Source of the DNA: Stenotrophomonas sp. 24(2023)
GTDB lineage: Bacteria > Pseudomonadota > Gammaproteobacteria > Xanthomonadales > Xanthomonadaceae
DNA length: 64,000 bases
Assembly (NCBI RefSeq): GCF_030913365.1
Contig: NZ_CP133160.1
Coordinates: 1,426,001 to 1,490,000, forward strand
Direction: 5' to 3'
In this document: positions 1 to 10,614 of the stretch, in pieces
How the letters are laid out: each line of letters begins with the position of its first letter
Numbering within the stretch: position 1 is the first letter of the stretch
Translations under genes and position numbers: made by a program
Notes under the pieces: model-generated
Told to the model about the DNA's origin: nothing
Database searches by the model: none
The model's input: the letters and a program-made list of their open reading frames with translations, nothing else

Positions 1-354
1 CGGCCGCTCGAAACTGAAGCGCAGCGGCCAGAGCAGAAAGCAGGCCACCGCGATCAGCTGTGCACTGAACAGGCGCAGCGCATGCCGGTCCAGTTCCAAC
101 CGTTGCCGGCACAGGAAGAACGAGACCGCGTAGAACAGGTCGATCGACCAGTACGGCACGATCGTCCACGGCACGAACGGAATGCGCGTCTCCCAGGCAA
201 ACGCCATCACCGGCAGTTCGGCATGGCGCCCGGCCATCCAGTTGGCGAAGCCATAGCTGGCGAAGAAGAACGGACCCAGCAGGGCCAGCCACAACAAGGC
301 GCGCCGCCAGGGGCGCCCTTCCGCGGTCAGTGGGGTGGCGGCCAGCGTCGCCAT
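1..354 (-). CDS. PAP2/dual-specificity phosphatase-family membrane protein (partial, C-terminus outside window)
   Basis: The first 118 residues are visible and the gene runs off the left edge. The start ATG overlaps the stop of the hydrolase-methyltransferase gene by one base (TGATG), so the two are translationally coupled. The visible part has a short polar start, a membrane segment around residues 18-33 (LLWLALLGPFFFASYG) and further hydrophobic stretches including PYWSIDLFYAVSFFLC. This resembles the N-terminal membrane part of proteins that join a PAP2 lipid phosphatase to a dual-specificity phosphatase domain. The catalytic residues would lie outside the window, so the enzyme class is inferred from this N-terminus and from the lipid-gene neighbours. 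A plain PAP2 phosphatase is the main alternative. Confidence 0.6.
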   Translation of the reverse strand, partial: MATLAATPLTAEGRPWRRALLWLALLGPFFFASYGFANWMAGRHAELPVMAFAWETRIPFVPWTIVPYWSIDLFYAVSFFLCRQRLELDRHALRLFSAQLIAVACFLLWPLRFSFERP

Positions 355-2105
355 CACGCGGTCCGGCGTGCCAGCGACACGGTGAAGATGCCGAAGTCGT
401 CGATGCGCTGCGCCACTTTCTCGAAACCAGCCAGGCGCACCAGCTCATCCATCTCCTGCTGGGTACGACGACGCATCACCCATGCTGCGCCACCGCGGTG
501 GCTGGTCAACGCGCGCGCGATGAATTCCAGCTGCGGGTGCCAGGGCTGGCCGGTGTAGGCCAGGTAGCCGCCCACCGGCACCGTTGCGGCGATGCCCTGC
601 AGCGAGCGCAGCACGGCGTCGTTGTCGGGGAACAGCTCGTACAGGCCCGATACCACGGCCAGCGTCGGCGCCGGGTCCACCTGCGCCAGCTGCACCGGAT
701 CGAACGCATCGCCCTGTTCGAAACGGGCGATGTCGGCCGCGCCGAGGCGCTCGATCAACGCCTGGCCCTGGGTCACGTTCAGATCGCTGAAATCACGCAG
801 CACGATGCGCTCGGCGCGCTGTTCGCCCTGGCCCAGCGCTTCCAGCACATAGCGGCCATGCCCAGCGGCCACGTCCAGCACGCGCACCGGCGTGCCCTGC
901 CCGCGAAGGCGCTGGGCAGCATCGCGCAGCAGTTCCTGCAGGTGCTGGCCGCGAATGCGGATGCCGCGCCAGCCGATCGCATCAAGATAGTTGCGGTCGA
1001 CCATGCGGCCCAACGGGCCCTTGCCACGCGCTTCGTCGCGGTAGATGTAATCCAGCGTGCTGCCCGAATCGAAACCGGTCTGCAGGCCCAGCGCGATGCC
1101 TTCGGACAACGTGCCGCCGAAACGCAGGCCGCCACGCACCACGCGCCAGCGCAGGTCGGCCAGGCTGTTGCGCTCGGGCGGCCAGGCCAGGATCTCCGAC
1201 TCTTCGAAGGTCGGCCCATAGCGATGCGCATCGCGCCGCGACAGCGCGCGCAGCGGTTCGGCGAAACGCGCCTGGATGAAGCTGCGGATGCGCGCCATGG
1301 CTGGCGCGCGATCGCGCTCGCCCAGCGTGTCGTGGAAGAAGCCCGGCAGGTGCACGCGCTCCTTGACCGGGCTGGACAGGCGCTCGTAGAAGCGGTCCTG
1401 CGGGCCACGGTGCACGACGAAATCCGAGCCGGACACCAGCAGCTGAACCGGCACGCTGATCGCCTGCGCATCGGCGACGATGCGGTCAGCGGCTTCGTAC
1501 AGGCCCAGCAGCACGCGCACCGAAATCGGCCGGGTAATCAGCGGATCGGTGCGGTAGCTTTCCACCCGCGCCGGATCGTGGGTCAGCCACTGCGGCTTGA
1601 CGTAGCTGTTGACGAAGAAGTTGCCGCGCAGCGTCTGCATCAGGCCCAGCCCCGCCCGTGCGAACGGCACGTACAGCTTCACCTTGAATGCCGGCGAGGC
1701 CATCACCAGCGCGCGCAGGCGCGGCGCGTAGTCGTGCACCCAGGTGGCGGCAACCACCGCGCCCACGCTCTGCGCGATCACCACGATGTCTTCCACCGCG
1801 ATACCGTGCTCGGCACCGATGTGGGCAATGAAGCTGTCCAGGTCACGCACCAGCGCCGGGAAGCCCGGTGCATCGCCACGTGCGCCCGGCGAACGGCCAT
1901 TGCCGCGCGCATCCCAGGCGAAGAAGGCGGTATCGGGCAGGTCCAGCTCATCGACCAGATGGGTCACCCGGCCGGAATGTTCGTGGCCGCGATGCAGCAG
2001 CACGATGGCCCGGGCCGGCGTGGTGGTCGTGGTGCCCGCCCAGTACCGGTAGAACAGCGGTACCTGGTCGAAGCTGTGGAATTCCCGTTCCTGCGCCTGA
2101 CGCAT
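354..2105 (-). CDS. bifunctional alpha/beta hydrolase / class I SAM-dependent methyltransferase
   Basis: A 583-residue fusion. Residues 1 to about 290 form a monoacylglycerol-lipase-like alpha/beta hydrolase with the likely triad Ser113 (AQSVG, where the usual first Gly of GxSxG is Ala), Asp228 (SGSDF) and His258 (FFHDT). Residues from about 345 on form a Rossmann methyltransferase with SAM motif I, VLDVAAGHGR, at about 409-418. I chose the ATG at 2105 because it has AGGAG six bases upstream; the longer frame from 2201 would overlap the preceding gene. It lies 26 bp after a CDP-alcohol phosphatidyltransferase and overlaps a PAP2-type gene, so it probably modifies a lipid or lipid head group. 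The substrate is unknown and the order of the two reactions cannot be read from sequence. Confidence 0.85.
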   Translation of the reverse strand: MRQAQEREFHSFDQVPLFYRYWAGTTTTTPARAIVLLHRGHEHSGRVTHLVDELDLPDTAFFAWDARGNGRSPGARGDAPGFPALVRDLDSFIAHIGAEHGIAVEDIVVIAQSVGAVVAATWVHDYAPRLRALVMASPAFKVKLYVPFARAGLGLMQTLRGNFFVNSYVKPQWLTHDPARVESYRTDPLITRPISVRVLLGLYEAADRIVADAQAISVPVQLLVSGSDFVVHRGPQDRFYERLSSPVKERVHLPGFFHDTLGERDRAPAMARIRSFIQARFAEPLRALSRRDAHRYGPTFEESEILAWPPERNSLADLRWRVVRGGLRFGGTLSEGIALGLQTGFDSGSTLDYIYRDEARGKGPLGRMVDRNYLDAIGWRGIRIRGQHLQELLRDAAQRLRGQGTPVRVLDVAAGHGRYVLEALGQGEQRAERIVLRDFSDLNVTQGQALIERLGAADIARFEQGDAFDPVQLAQVDPAPTLAVVSGLYELFPDNDAVLRSLQGIAATVPVGGYLAYTGQPWHPQLEFIARALTSHRGGAAWVMRRRTQQEMDELVRLAGFEKVAQRIDDFGIFTVSLARRTA

Positions 2106-2131
2106 GCCATCTCCTGATTGTCCTGTCGTGG

Positions 2132-2752
2132 TTACCGCTGCGGGGTCGCTGCGGCCTCCTTCAGCCCGTGGCGTACCCGGTTGACCGTCGTGACCATGCA
2201 CAGCAGCGCCATCGCACCGGCCACGGCACTCACTGCCATCGCACCGGCCCAGCCCAGCGCCAGCAGCACGCCCAGCACGCCCATCACGAACGCGCGGTCA
2301 CTCTTGCCCATCGGGCCGTCATAGCGGCGGCTGGCACCGACCATCAGGCCCAGCACCCCGGCGTACTCGCTCAGTGCCGCCGTCCAGGCCAGCAGCCACA
2401 ACGCCTCGGGCCGTACGCCCGGCACGCTGAGCAGGCTCAGGTACAAGGCCGCATCGGCCAGAACGTCGCAAAGCTCGTTGAGATAGGCGCCCACCCGCGA
2501 TTGCTGGCCGAATTCACGGGCCAGCATGCCGTCCACCGCATTCAAGGCCATGCGCAGCAGCATCCAGACCGGCAGGGCCAGGTACAGCCAGGCGGCGGCG
2601 GGGGCCCAGTACCCCACGGCAGCGGCCACCAGCAGCGAGACCACGGCGGCGGCCACCGTCACCGCATTGGCGGTGACACCCCTGCGGTGCAGGCCGCGCA
2701 CGGCCGGACGCAGCAGGTCCTGGAAACGTCCTTTTACTGCATAGATCGACAC
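2132..2752 (-). CDS. CDP-alcohol phosphatidyltransferase family protein
   Basis: A 206-residue polytopic membrane protein that should transfer a phosphatidyl group from a CDP-linked donor to an alcohol. The family signature lies near residues 70-100 as [11 protein letters not shown] followed by GAYLNELCD. Compared with the usual D-x2-DG-x2-AR-x8-G-x3-D-x3-D pattern, the first and third aspartates are asparagine here, while DG, AR, Gly and the last Asp are kept. It is the first gene of a tight minus-strand cluster with the hydrolase-methyltransferase and PAP2 genes. Product and acceptor are unknown. The changed aspartates leave open altered metal binding or reduced activity. Confidence 0.85.
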   Translation of the reverse strand: MSIYAVKGRFQDLLRPAVRGLHRRGVTANAVTVAAAVVSLLVAAAVGYWAPAAAWLYLALPVWMLLRMALNAVDGMLAREFGQQSRVGAYLNELCDVLADAALYLSLLSVPGVRPEALWLLAWTAALSEYAGVLGLMVGASRRYDGPMGKSDRAFVMGVLGVLLALGWAGAMAVSAVAGAMALLCMVTTVNRVRHGLKEAAATPQR

Positions 2753-2902
2753 GATCCGAACCTGCTATTCCCTGGCAGACCTTGGACAGCCTACCCGATT
2801 GCGGCAGCAGCAGGCGCTGCCGGCCCGCCGCGTGGCTGCGGCCCGCCACACCGGGGCCGCATGAGATGGCGCCATCGGCGCCCGCCGCCGTCCCCCACCG
2901 CC

Positions 2903-2908
2903 TACAAT
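2903..2908 (+). promoter_or_regulatory. probable -10 element of the purH promoter
   Basis: TACAAT lies 35 bases before the purH ATG in otherwise very GC-rich DNA, which fits a sigma-70 -10 box. No good TTGACA-like -35 is seen 17 bases upstream, so the call rests on one hexamer. Confidence 0.4.
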
Positions 2909-2943
2909 ATCGGCCCCGCTCCGCTGCTGATTGCCCTGCCCCC

Positions 2944-4527
2944 ATGACTGCTGACCTGCTGCCCGTCCGTCGGGCCCTGCTTTCCGTTTCCGACAAGACC
3001 GGCCTGGCCGAACTGGCCACCGCGCTGGCTGCACGCGGCGTGGAGCTGCTGTCCACCGGCGGCACCGCCAAGGCCATTCGCGACATGGGCCTGGCCGTGA
3101 AGGACGTGGCCGACGTCACCGGTTTCCCGGAAATGATGGACGGCCGGGTCAAGACCCTGCACCCGATGGTGCACGGTGGCCTGCTGGGCCGTTCGGGCCT
3201 GGATGATGCGGTGATGGCCGAGCACGGCATCGGTGCCATCGACCTGCTGGTGCTGAACCTGTATCCGTTCGAATCGGTCACCGCCAAGGCCGACTGCACC
3301 CTGGCCGATGCGGTGGAGAACATCGACATCGGCGGCCCGGCGATGCTGCGGTCGGCGGCCAAGAACTTCGCCCGCGTCGCGGTGGCCACCGACCCGTCGC
3401 AGTACGCTGAACTGCTGGCCTCGCTGGAGGCCAACGACGGCCAGCTGTCGGCCGCCACCCGCTTCGCGTTCTCGGTGGCTGCATTCAACCGCGTCGCCCA
3501 GTACGACGCGGCCATCAGCAACTACCTCTCGGCCGTGACCGCGACGGATGCCGCCGTGCCGGCCCGCACCGAATTCCCGGCACAGATGAATTCCACCTTC
3601 GTGAAGGTGATGGACCTGCGCTACGGCGAGAACCCGCACCAGAGCGGCGCGTTCTACCGCGACCTGTACCCGGTGCCGGGCACGCTGGCCACGTTCCAGC
3701 AGCTGCAGGGCAAGGAACTGAGCTACAACAACCTGGCCGATGCCGATGCGGCGTGGGAATGCGTGCGCCAGTTCGACGCCCCGGCCTGCGTCATCGTCAA
3801 GCACGCCAACCCGTGCGGCGTGGCGGTAGGCGTGGCCAACGGCGATGCCTACGAGCTGGCCTACGCCACCGACCCGACCAGTGCCTTCGGCGGCATCATC
3901 GCGTTCAACAAGCCGCTCGATGCAGCCACCGCGCAGGTCATCCTCGACCGCCAGTTCGTTGAAGTGCTGATCGCCCCGGACTACGAGCCGGCCGCGCTGG
4001 AGTACGCGCAGAAGAAGGCCAACGTGCGCGTGCTGCGCATCCCGCACGGCGAGGGCCTGAACAACTACGACAGCAAGCGCATCGGCTCGGGCCTGCTGCT
4101 GCAGTCCTCGGACAACCGCGGCATGAGCCGTGACGAGCTGAAGGTGGTCAGCAGGCTGGCGCCGACCGACAAGCAGTTCGCCGACCTGCTGTTCGCGTGG
4201 AAGGTGGCCAAGTTCGTGAAGTCCAACGCGATCGTCTACGCCAAGGACAACCGCACGATTGGCGTCGGCGCCGGCCAGATGAGCCGCGTCTACTCGGCAC
4301 GCATCGCCGGCATCAAGGCGGCCGATGCGAACCTGGTGGTGGAAGGCTCGGTGATGGCCTCCGATGCGTTCTTCCCGTTCCGCGACGGCATCGACGCCGC
4401 CGCTGCCGCTGGCATCAAGGCGGTGATCCAGCCGGGCGGTTCGATGCGCGATGCCGAAGTGATCGCCGCCGCCGACGAACACGGCCTGGCGATGGTATTC
4501 ACCGGCGTGCGCCACTTCCGCCACTGA
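2944..4527 (+). CDS. purH: bifunctional AICAR transformylase / IMP cyclohydrolase
   Basis: The 527-residue cytoplasmic enzyme catalyses the last two steps of de novo IMP synthesis: formylation of AICAR with 10-formyl-THF, then ring closure. The N-terminal MGS-like cyclohydrolase domain shows [14 protein letters not shown] and [10 protein letters not shown]. The transformylase domain shows LRYGENPHQ and the catalytic pair Lys286-His287 in VKHANPCG. Length matches the family. The ATG at 2944 begins [20 protein letters not shown] as in homologues; an upstream in-frame extension is rejected. A rho-independent terminator-like hairpin follows, then purD, the same order as in many gammaproteobacteria. 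No frameshift or unusual residue is visible. Confidence 0.97.
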   Translation: MTADLLPVRRALLSVSDKTGLAELATALAARGVELLSTGGTAKAIRDMGLAVKDVADVTGFPEMMDGRVKTLHPMVHGGLLGRSGLDDAVMAEHGIGAIDLLVLNLYPFESVTAKADCTLADAVENIDIGGPAMLRSAAKNFARVAVATDPSQYAELLASLEANDGQLSAATRFAFSVAAFNRVAQYDAAISNYLSAVTATDAAVPARTEFPAQMNSTFVKVMDLRYGENPHQSGAFYRDLYPVPGTLATFQQLQGKELSYNNLADADAAWECVRQFDAPACVIVKHANPCGVAVGVANGDAYELAYATDPTSAFGGIIAFNKPLDAATAQVILDRQFVEVLIAPDYEPAALEYAQKKANVRVLRIPHGEGLNNYDSKRIGSGLLLQSSDNRGMSRDELKVVSRLAPTDKQFADLLFAWKVAKFVKSNAIVYAKDNRTIGVGAGQMSRVYSARIAGIKAADANLVVEGSVMASDAFFPFRDGIDAAAAAGIKAVIQPGGSMRDAEVIAAADEHGLAMVFTGVRHFRH

Positions 4528-4538
4528 TCCGCACCACG

Positions 4539-4566
4539 AAGCCGGGCCCTGCCCGGCTTTTCTTTT
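4539..4566 (+). terminator. intrinsic terminator-like hairpin between purH and purD
   Basis: Stem AAGCCGGGC / GCCCGGCTT with loop CCT, followed by TTCTTTTC. It sits 12 bases after the purH stop and may end or attenuate transcription before purD, only 23 bases further on. Confidence 0.7.
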
Positions 4567-4588
4567 CTGCACCCGAGAACCCTGCCCC

Positions 4589-5872
4589 ATGAAGATCCTC
4601 GTCATCGGCTCCGGCGGCCGCGAACACGCCCTGGCCTGGAAGCTGGCCCAGTCCCCCCGCGTCACCGAGGTGCTGGTGGCCCCCGGCAACGCCGGCACCG
4701 CCACTGAAGACCGGTGCCGCAACGTGGCGGTGAAGGTCACCGACATCGACGGCCTGCTGGCGCTGGCCCAGGCCGAAGGCGTGGCGCTGACCGTGGTCGG
4801 CCCGGAAGTGCCGCTGGTGGCCGGCGTGGTTGACCGCTTCCGCGCCGCCGGCCTGCGCATCTTCGGGCCGACCGCCGCCGCCGCCCAGCTGGAGGGCAGC
4901 AAGGCCTACGCCAAGGACTTCCTGGCCCGCCACAACATCCCCACCGCGTTCTATGCCGTGCACAGCGATGTGGACGCCGCACTGGCCTATGTGCGCGACA
5001 AGGGCGCGCCGATCGTGGTCAAGGCCGACGGCCTGGCCGCCGGCAAGGGCGTGATCGTGGCGATGACCCTGGCCGAGGCCGAGGATGCCGTGCGTGACAT
5101 GCTCTCGGGCAACGCCTTCGGCGATGCCGGTGCCCGCGTGGTGATCGAGGAATTCCTCGACGGCGAGGAAGCCAGCTTCATTTCGATGGTCGATGGCGTG
5201 CACGCGCTGCCGATGGCCACCTCGCAGGACCACAAGCGCGTCGGCGACGGCGACACCGGCCCCAACACCGGCGGCATGGGCGCGTACTCGCCGGCCCCGG
5301 TGGTCACGCCGGAGGTGCATGCACGCGTGATGCGCGAGGTGGTGAACCCCACCGTGCAGGGCATGATCGCCGACGGTATTCCGTTCACCGGCTTCCTGTA
5401 CGCCGGGCTGATGATCGATGCCAGCGGTGCACCGAAGGTGATCGAGTTCAACGTGCGCTTCGGCGACCCGGAAACCCAGCCGGTGATGCTGCGTCTGCAG
5501 TCGGACCTGGTGGACCTGGTGGAAGCGGCCATCGACGGCCGCCTGGACCAGGTACAGGCGCAGTGGGACCCGCGCCCGTCGCTGGGCGTGGTGATGGCCG
5601 CCAGGCCGTACCCGGAAGCGCCGATCACCGGTGATGTGATCAGCGGCCTGGAGGCGGTGCCGGCCAGCGCCAAGGTGTTCCATGCCGGCACCACGCTGGA
5701 CGCGCAGGGCCGGGTGGTCAGCGCCGGTGGCCGCGTGCTGTGCGTGGCCGCGCTGGGCAGCAGCGTGCGCGAGGCGCAGGCCAATGCCTATGCCGGCGTG
5801 GATACGGTGACGTGGGCGAACGAGTTCCACCGCAGCGACATCGGCTGGCGGGCGATCGCACGCGAAGCGTAA
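4589..5872 (+). CDS. purD: phosphoribosylamine-glycine ligase (GAR synthetase)
   Basis: The 427-residue ATP-grasp enzyme joins glycine to phosphoribosylamine, the second step of purine synthesis. The N-terminus [20 protein letters not shown] is the typical PurD start. The ATP-grasp core carries [13 protein letters not shown], the loop [21 protein letters not shown], and the metal-binding [11 protein letters not shown]. Length is normal (E. coli PurD is 429). It follows purH at 61 bp with a hairpin between. Downstream come a cluster of GTAG palindromes and a terminator shared with the convergent rpoH. Confidence 0.97.
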   Translation: MKILVIGSGGREHALAWKLAQSPRVTEVLVAPGNAGTATEDRCRNVAVKVTDIDGLLALAQAEGVALTVVGPEVPLVAGVVDRFRAAGLRIFGPTAAAAQLEGSKAYAKDFLARHNIPTAFYAVHSDVDAALAYVRDKGAPIVVKADGLAAGKGVIVAMTLAEAEDAVRDMLSGNAFGDAGARVVIEEFLDGEEASFISMVDGVHALPMATSQDHKRVGDGDTGPNTGGMGAYSPAPVVTPEVHARVMREVVNPTVQGMIADGIPFTGFLYAGLMIDASGAPKVIEFNVRFGDPETQPVMLRLQSDLVDLVEAAIDGRLDQVQAQWDPRPSLGVVMAARPYPEAPITGDVISGLEAVPASAKVFHAGTTLDAQGRVVSAGGRVLCVAALGSSVREAQANAYAGVDTVTWANEFHRSDIGWRAIAREA

Positions 5873-5880
5873 GGTGCACC

Positions 5881-5989
5881 GATCCACGCATGGCGTGGAT
5901 CTGCCGGATCGCACATGCCGATCCATGCCATGCGTGGATCGGCCATGCAGTTCGGCCGCCTTTGTAGATCCACGCCATGCGTGGATGGG
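5881..5989. repeat. cluster of three SMAG-type REP palindromes
   Basis: Three related stem-loops lie in the purD-rpoH gap: GATCCACGCATGGCGTGGATC at 5881-5901 in one orientation, a diverged copy at 5918-5943, and a copy beginning GTAGATCCACGCC at 5964-5989 in the other orientation. The GTAG end plus a palindromic stem is the hallmark of S. maltophilia SMAG elements. The same family recurs at 15248-15333. Copies in opposite orientation can pair into a longer hairpin in the purD 3' transcript. Confidence 0.85.
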
Positions 5990-6003
5990 CACACGCGGAA
6001 AAG

Positions 6004-6030
6004 AAAAGGCCCGGCAATGCCGGGCCTTTT
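6004..6030. terminator. bidirectional intrinsic terminator between purD and rpoH
   Basis: Perfect 12-bp stem AAAAGGCCCGGC / GCCGGGCCTTTT with loop AAT, giving a T-run on either strand. It serves the convergent genes purD (+) and rpoH (-). Confidence 0.9.
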
Positions 6031-6054
6031 CAGTACGTCAACGCATCACCGCGC

Positions 6055-6939
<885 letters not shown>

Positions 6940-6983
6940 CTTAGCAGTCCGGTTCTTGGACTGCTAAAGGGGGAAAAAGTTCC
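6940..6983 (-). promoter_or_regulatory. sigma-E-like promoter with an inverted repeat before rpoH
   Basis: Read on the minus strand, GGAACTT (6977-6983) is followed after 15 bases by GTCCAA (6956-6961). This resembles the sigma-E pattern GGAACTT-N15/16-GTCTAA, with one mismatch in the -10. An 11-bp inverted repeat, TTTAGCAGTCC / GGACTGCTAAG (last pair a U-G wobble) with a 7-base spacer, covers the -10 and ends directly at the first rpoH ATG. It could be an operator, or, in transcripts starting further upstream, an RNA hairpin at the ribosome-binding site. Confidence 0.55.
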
Positions 6984-7147
6984 AGCGTTCCGCTGATGAA
7001 ACACTGGCGCCGACCACCCCGCTACCGTAGCGCGAATTGATGACAGTGGCGAGCCAGCTTCCCGGGATTCACAATCCCTTGCAATTCAAGCCATTGGCCC
7101 TGAAACCGTGCCCCTGCGGGCCCATCGGCACCTGAATGGCCCGCGCC

Positions 7148-7168
7148 GGGGGCCTGCACGAGGCCCCC
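7148..7168. other. GC-rich hairpin downstream of ung
   Basis: An 8-bp perfect stem GGGGGCCT / AGGCCCCC with loop GCACG lies just beyond the ung stop. It has no T-run on either side, so it may mark the transcript 3' end without being a classical intrinsic terminator. Confidence 0.45.
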
Positions 7169-7182
7169 AGGTTGCCCGGGGT

Positions 7183-7920
7183 TCAGCCCGGACGGGCCAG
7201 ATCGGCCTCCAGGGCCGAACGCGACGGCAGCGACCAGTCGATCGGCGCCTGCCCGCGCTGCTGCAGGTAGTCGTTGGCCATCGAGAAATGGCGGCAACCC
7301 AGGAAGCCGCGGTGCGCCGACAGCGGCGAGGGGTGCGGCGCCTTCAGCACGCGGTGGCGGCGGGTATCGATCACCTTGCCCTTCTGCTGGGCATAGCTGC
7401 CCCACAACAGGAACACCAGGCCCTCGCGCTCGCGGTTGAGCACATCCACGACGTGGTCGGTGAAACCTTCCCAGCCCCGCCCCTGGTGGGCACCGGCGGA
7501 ACTTTCCTCCACGGTCAGCACGGCATTGAGCAGCAGCACGCCCTGCCGCGCCCACGGCAGCAAGCAGCCATGGTCCGGCCGGGCGATGCCCAGGTCGGCC
7601 TCGATCTCCTTGTAGATGTTCAGCAGCGACGGCGGCACCGGCACGCCCGGCATCACCGAGAAACTCAGGCCGTGGGCCTGGCCGCGGCCGTGGTAGGGGT
7701 CCTGGCCCAGCACCACCACCTTGACCTGCTCGAACGGGGTCGCATCGAAGGCCGCGAAGATCTGCGGCCCGGGCGGAAACACGGCCGCACCGGCCGCCTT
7801 GCGTTCGCGCAGGAAACGGGACAGTTCGCGCATCTGCGGCTGCAGCAGCCAGTCGCCGACGCGGTCCTTCCAGCTGGGTTCAAGCTGGATGGAAGGAGGT
7901 GTTGCCGGTTGTTCGTTCAT
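7183..7920 (-). CDS. ung: uracil-DNA glycosylase
   Basis: The 245-residue family 1 enzyme removes uracil from DNA as the first step of base excision repair. The water-activating motif GQDPYHG is at 72-78 with Asp74 as catalytic base. The second motif, [10 protein letters not shown], supplies the catalytic His. [13 protein letters not shown] and the uracil-binding region are also intact. Its ATG overlaps the stop of the preceding response-regulator gene (ATGA), so it is the last gene of the run ftsE-ftsX-regulator-ung. Confidence 0.97.
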   Translation of the reverse strand: MNEQPATPPSIQLEPSWKDRVGDWLLQPQMRELSRFLRERKAAGAAVFPPGPQIFAAFDATPFEQVKVVVLGQDPYHGRGQAHGLSFSVMPGVPVPPSLLNIYKEIEADLGIARPDHGCLLPWARQGVLLLNAVLTVEESSAGAHQGRGWEGFTDHVVDVLNREREGLVFLLWGSYAQQKGKVIDTRRHRVLKAPHPSPLSAHRGFLGCRHFSMANDYLQQRGQAPIDWSLPSRSALEADLARPG

Positions 7921-8759
7921 CGCACCAGGGGTCTATCGTTCAAGCGGGCCAGGCGCAGCTGGAAAAGCACCTTGGTCACCAGCAGCCGTTCTTCGATCGG
8001 CTTGAGCACCAGGTCGTTGGCGCCGGCCTGCAGCAGGCCGGTCTGGTTGTGCGGGTTGCCATCACCGGTCATCACCAGCACCGGCAGGCGGCGCTTGCCG
8101 TAGCCGAAGTCCACGCGCACGCGCTGCACCACGTCGCGGCCACTCAGTTCGCCCTTCAGGGTGACGTCGGTCAGCACCAGGTCGATGCGGTGCCGGCTGC
8201 GCCCCAGCGATTCGGCGGTGAGCAGGGTGAAGGCTTCCTCGGCACTGAGCACATGCAGCACGTTCAGCTGCTGGCGCTCGAGCATGCGCTTGGTGGCTTC
8301 GGCCACCACCCGGCTGTCTTCGACATACAGGATGGTCGCACCGGGAATGGTCTGTGGCTGCACGTAGCCCCGGATGAAGGCGGCCAGCGCCTCGTGGCCG
8401 AGCGCCTTGTCGAAATAGTCGGTGACGTACTCGGTGAAGCGGCGCTGCTCCAGGTGCTGCTGCGCATCGCCGGACACCACGATCACCGGGACATAGGCCT
8501 GGCCGGCGGCTTCACGCACCATCCGCGCCAGGGCCAGCCCATCGCCGTCGCGCAGGGCCAGCGACGTGGTCACCAGGTTGACCGGCCCCTGCTCCAGCAG
8601 CGTGCGGGCCTCCTCGATGCTGTCGCAGCCAACCACCTCCACACCGGGCAGGTCGCGCTGCAGCACGTCGGCGATCAGCTTGCGCACCAGCTTGGAGCCA
8701 TCCACCACCATCACCCGCGTGGCGGAGGCATCCAGGTGCTTGAGGGGTTGCGGTTGCAT
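7917..8759 (-). CDS. two-receiver response regulator with degenerate first receiver
   Basis: A 280-residue protein made only of two CheY-like receiver domains, without a DNA-binding or enzymatic output domain. The second (about 135-270) is complete: acidic residues in ILYVEDS, phospho-acceptor in VLTDVTLKG, and the Thr/Lys signature in VMTGD and LVLKPI. The first (about 12-130) has VVDGS in place of the acidic pair and [11 protein letters not shown] where the acceptor Asp should be, so it probably cannot be phosphorylated. The gene is 7 bp after ftsX and overlaps ung by four bases (ATGA). It may act by protein-protein contact or be a phosphate sink. The partner kinase is not adjacent. Confidence 0.85.
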   Translation of the reverse strand: MQPQPLKHLDASATRVMVVDGSKLVRKLIADVLQRDLPGVEVVGCDSIEEARTLLEQGPVNLVTTSLALRDGDGLALARMVREAAGQAYVPVIVVSGDAQQHLEQRRFTEYVTDYFDKALGHEALAAFIRGYVQPQTIPGATILYVEDSRVVAEATKRMLERQQLNVLHVLSAEEAFTLLTAESLGRSRHRIDLVLTDVTLKGELSGRDVVQRVRVDFGYGKRRLPVLVMTGDGNPHNQTGLLQAGANDLVLKPIEERLLVTKVLFQLRLARLNDRPLVR

Positions 8760-8766
8760 GCCGTCC

Positions 8767-9714
8767 TCAGGTGTCGGTCGGGCGGGTCTGGCGCAGGAAG
8801 TGCCCCGTCACCAGCCAGGCACCCAGCCAGCCCAGCAGCAGCGTGCCCAGCAGCACCAGGCTGCCATGCAGCAGGTCCAGCCCATGCAGCACGAACGGGC
8901 TGCCGTAGCTGCCGGACAGCTCGGCCAGCGGCGCGCGCAGCGCCGCCCCGGCAATGCCGATCAGGCCCAGCGCCACCGCGCCGGCCCCCAGGCCGTACCA
9001 CGCGCCCAGGTACAGGAACGGGCGGCGGATGAAGCCGTCGCTGGCACCGAGCAGCTGCAGCACGCCGATTTCCTCACGGCGCGCCTGGATGTCCAGGCGC
9101 ACGGTGTTGCCCACCACCAGCACCGCGCCCAGCCCCAGCAGGGCCGACAACACCTGCACCAGCCGCGCGCCGAACGCCAGCCAGGCATCCAGGCGCTTGC
9201 GCCACAGTGCATCGTGCTGCACCAGGTCCGCCTCGGGCAGTGCCTCGAGCGCCTTGGCCAGCGCGGCATCGTCCTTTCCGTTGCCCGGGGTCACCACCAG
9301 CAGCGACGGCAGCGGGTTGTCATGCAGGGCATCGATGGAATCGCCCAGGCCGGCCTGGCGCAGTTCTTCCAATCCTTCATCCGGGCTGCGCACGGTGACA
9401 TGGGACACGTCGGCACGGTCGCGCAGCTGGCCGGCCAGGCGCAGCGCACCCGGGCTGTCGATGTCCGCCTTCAGGAACAGGTTGATGTCGCGCGACTGCT
9501 GCACGCTGCCGGCGAACTGCTTGAGGTTGTCCAGCGCGATCGACAGGCCCAGCGGCAGGGCCAGCGCCAGCGCCATGACCATCACGGTCAGCAGCGTGGC
9601 CCAGGGCTTGCGGCAGGCACGGCCCAGGCTGAACACCACGCTGTGCACGTGGTGCTGGATCCAGACGCCCAGACGCGAGGGTGCGGCAGCTTCGGTGTTG
9701 TCGTTCTTGCCCAT
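8767..9714 (-). CDS. ftsX: cell division ABC transporter permease FtsX
   Basis: The 315-residue inner-membrane subunit of the FtsEX complex, which links divisome assembly to activation of peptidoglycan hydrolases. It has a cytoplasmic N-terminus, a first membrane helix (ATLLTVMVMALALALPLGLS), a large periplasmic domain (about 65-180), and three more helices at the C-terminus, the classical FtsX layout. The motif QARREEIGVLQLLGASDGFIRR is typical of FtsX/MacB-type permeases. It starts 3 bases after the ftsE stop, so the pair is co-translated. Confidence 0.95.
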   Translation of the reverse strand: MGKNDNTEAAAPSRLGVWIQHHVHSVVFSLGRACRKPWATLLTVMVMALALALPLGLSIALDNLKQFAGSVQQSRDINLFLKADIDSPGALRLAGQLRDRADVSHVTVRSPDEGLEELRQAGLGDSIDALHDNPLPSLLVVTPGNGKDDAALAKALEALPEADLVQHDALWRKRLDAWLAFGARLVQVLSALLGLGAVLVVGNTVRLDIQARREEIGVLQLLGASDGFIRRPFLYLGAWYGLGAGAVALGLIGIAGAALRAPLAELSGSYGSPFVLHGLDLLHGSLVLLGTLLLGWLGAWLVTGHFLRQTRPTDT

Positions 9715-9717
9715 GCC

Positions 9718-10404
<687 letters not shown>

Positions 10405-10438
10405 GGCCCGATTATGCAGGAGCGGCGCGACAGATCGA

Positions 10439-10570
10439 TAGCGCCGGGCCCTGCCCGGCGGGAACCGTCCGGCAGCGCGGTGCCGGACGCTGACCACTGC
10501 GCTCGCCGGGGATGACCCGGCGCTGCCTGTGGTTCGATCTGCTCTGGCAGCGCCAGGCCATGCCTGGCGG
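10439..10570. repeat. cluster of REP-type hairpins between ftsE and rhlB
   Basis: Four palindromes follow one another: CGCCGGGC/GCCCGGCG (10442-10460), GTCCGGCA/TGCCGGAC (10467-10488), CGCCGGG/CCCGGCG (10504-10522) and CGCCAGGC/GCCTGGCG (10551-10569). They resemble the GTAGCGCCGGGC class of Stenotrophomonas REP elements. They fill most of the gap between the ftsE start and the rhlB stop. Confidence 0.7.
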
Positions 10571-10614
10571 AATGCCTACCGCATCGCGGCCCGAATGCAG
10601 GCCGCTCGCCCCGA

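Noticed and set aside
5881..5989. Short repeats suggestive of a CRISPR array
   Set aside because: Only three palindromic copies with unequal spacers and mixed orientation, and no cas genes in the window.
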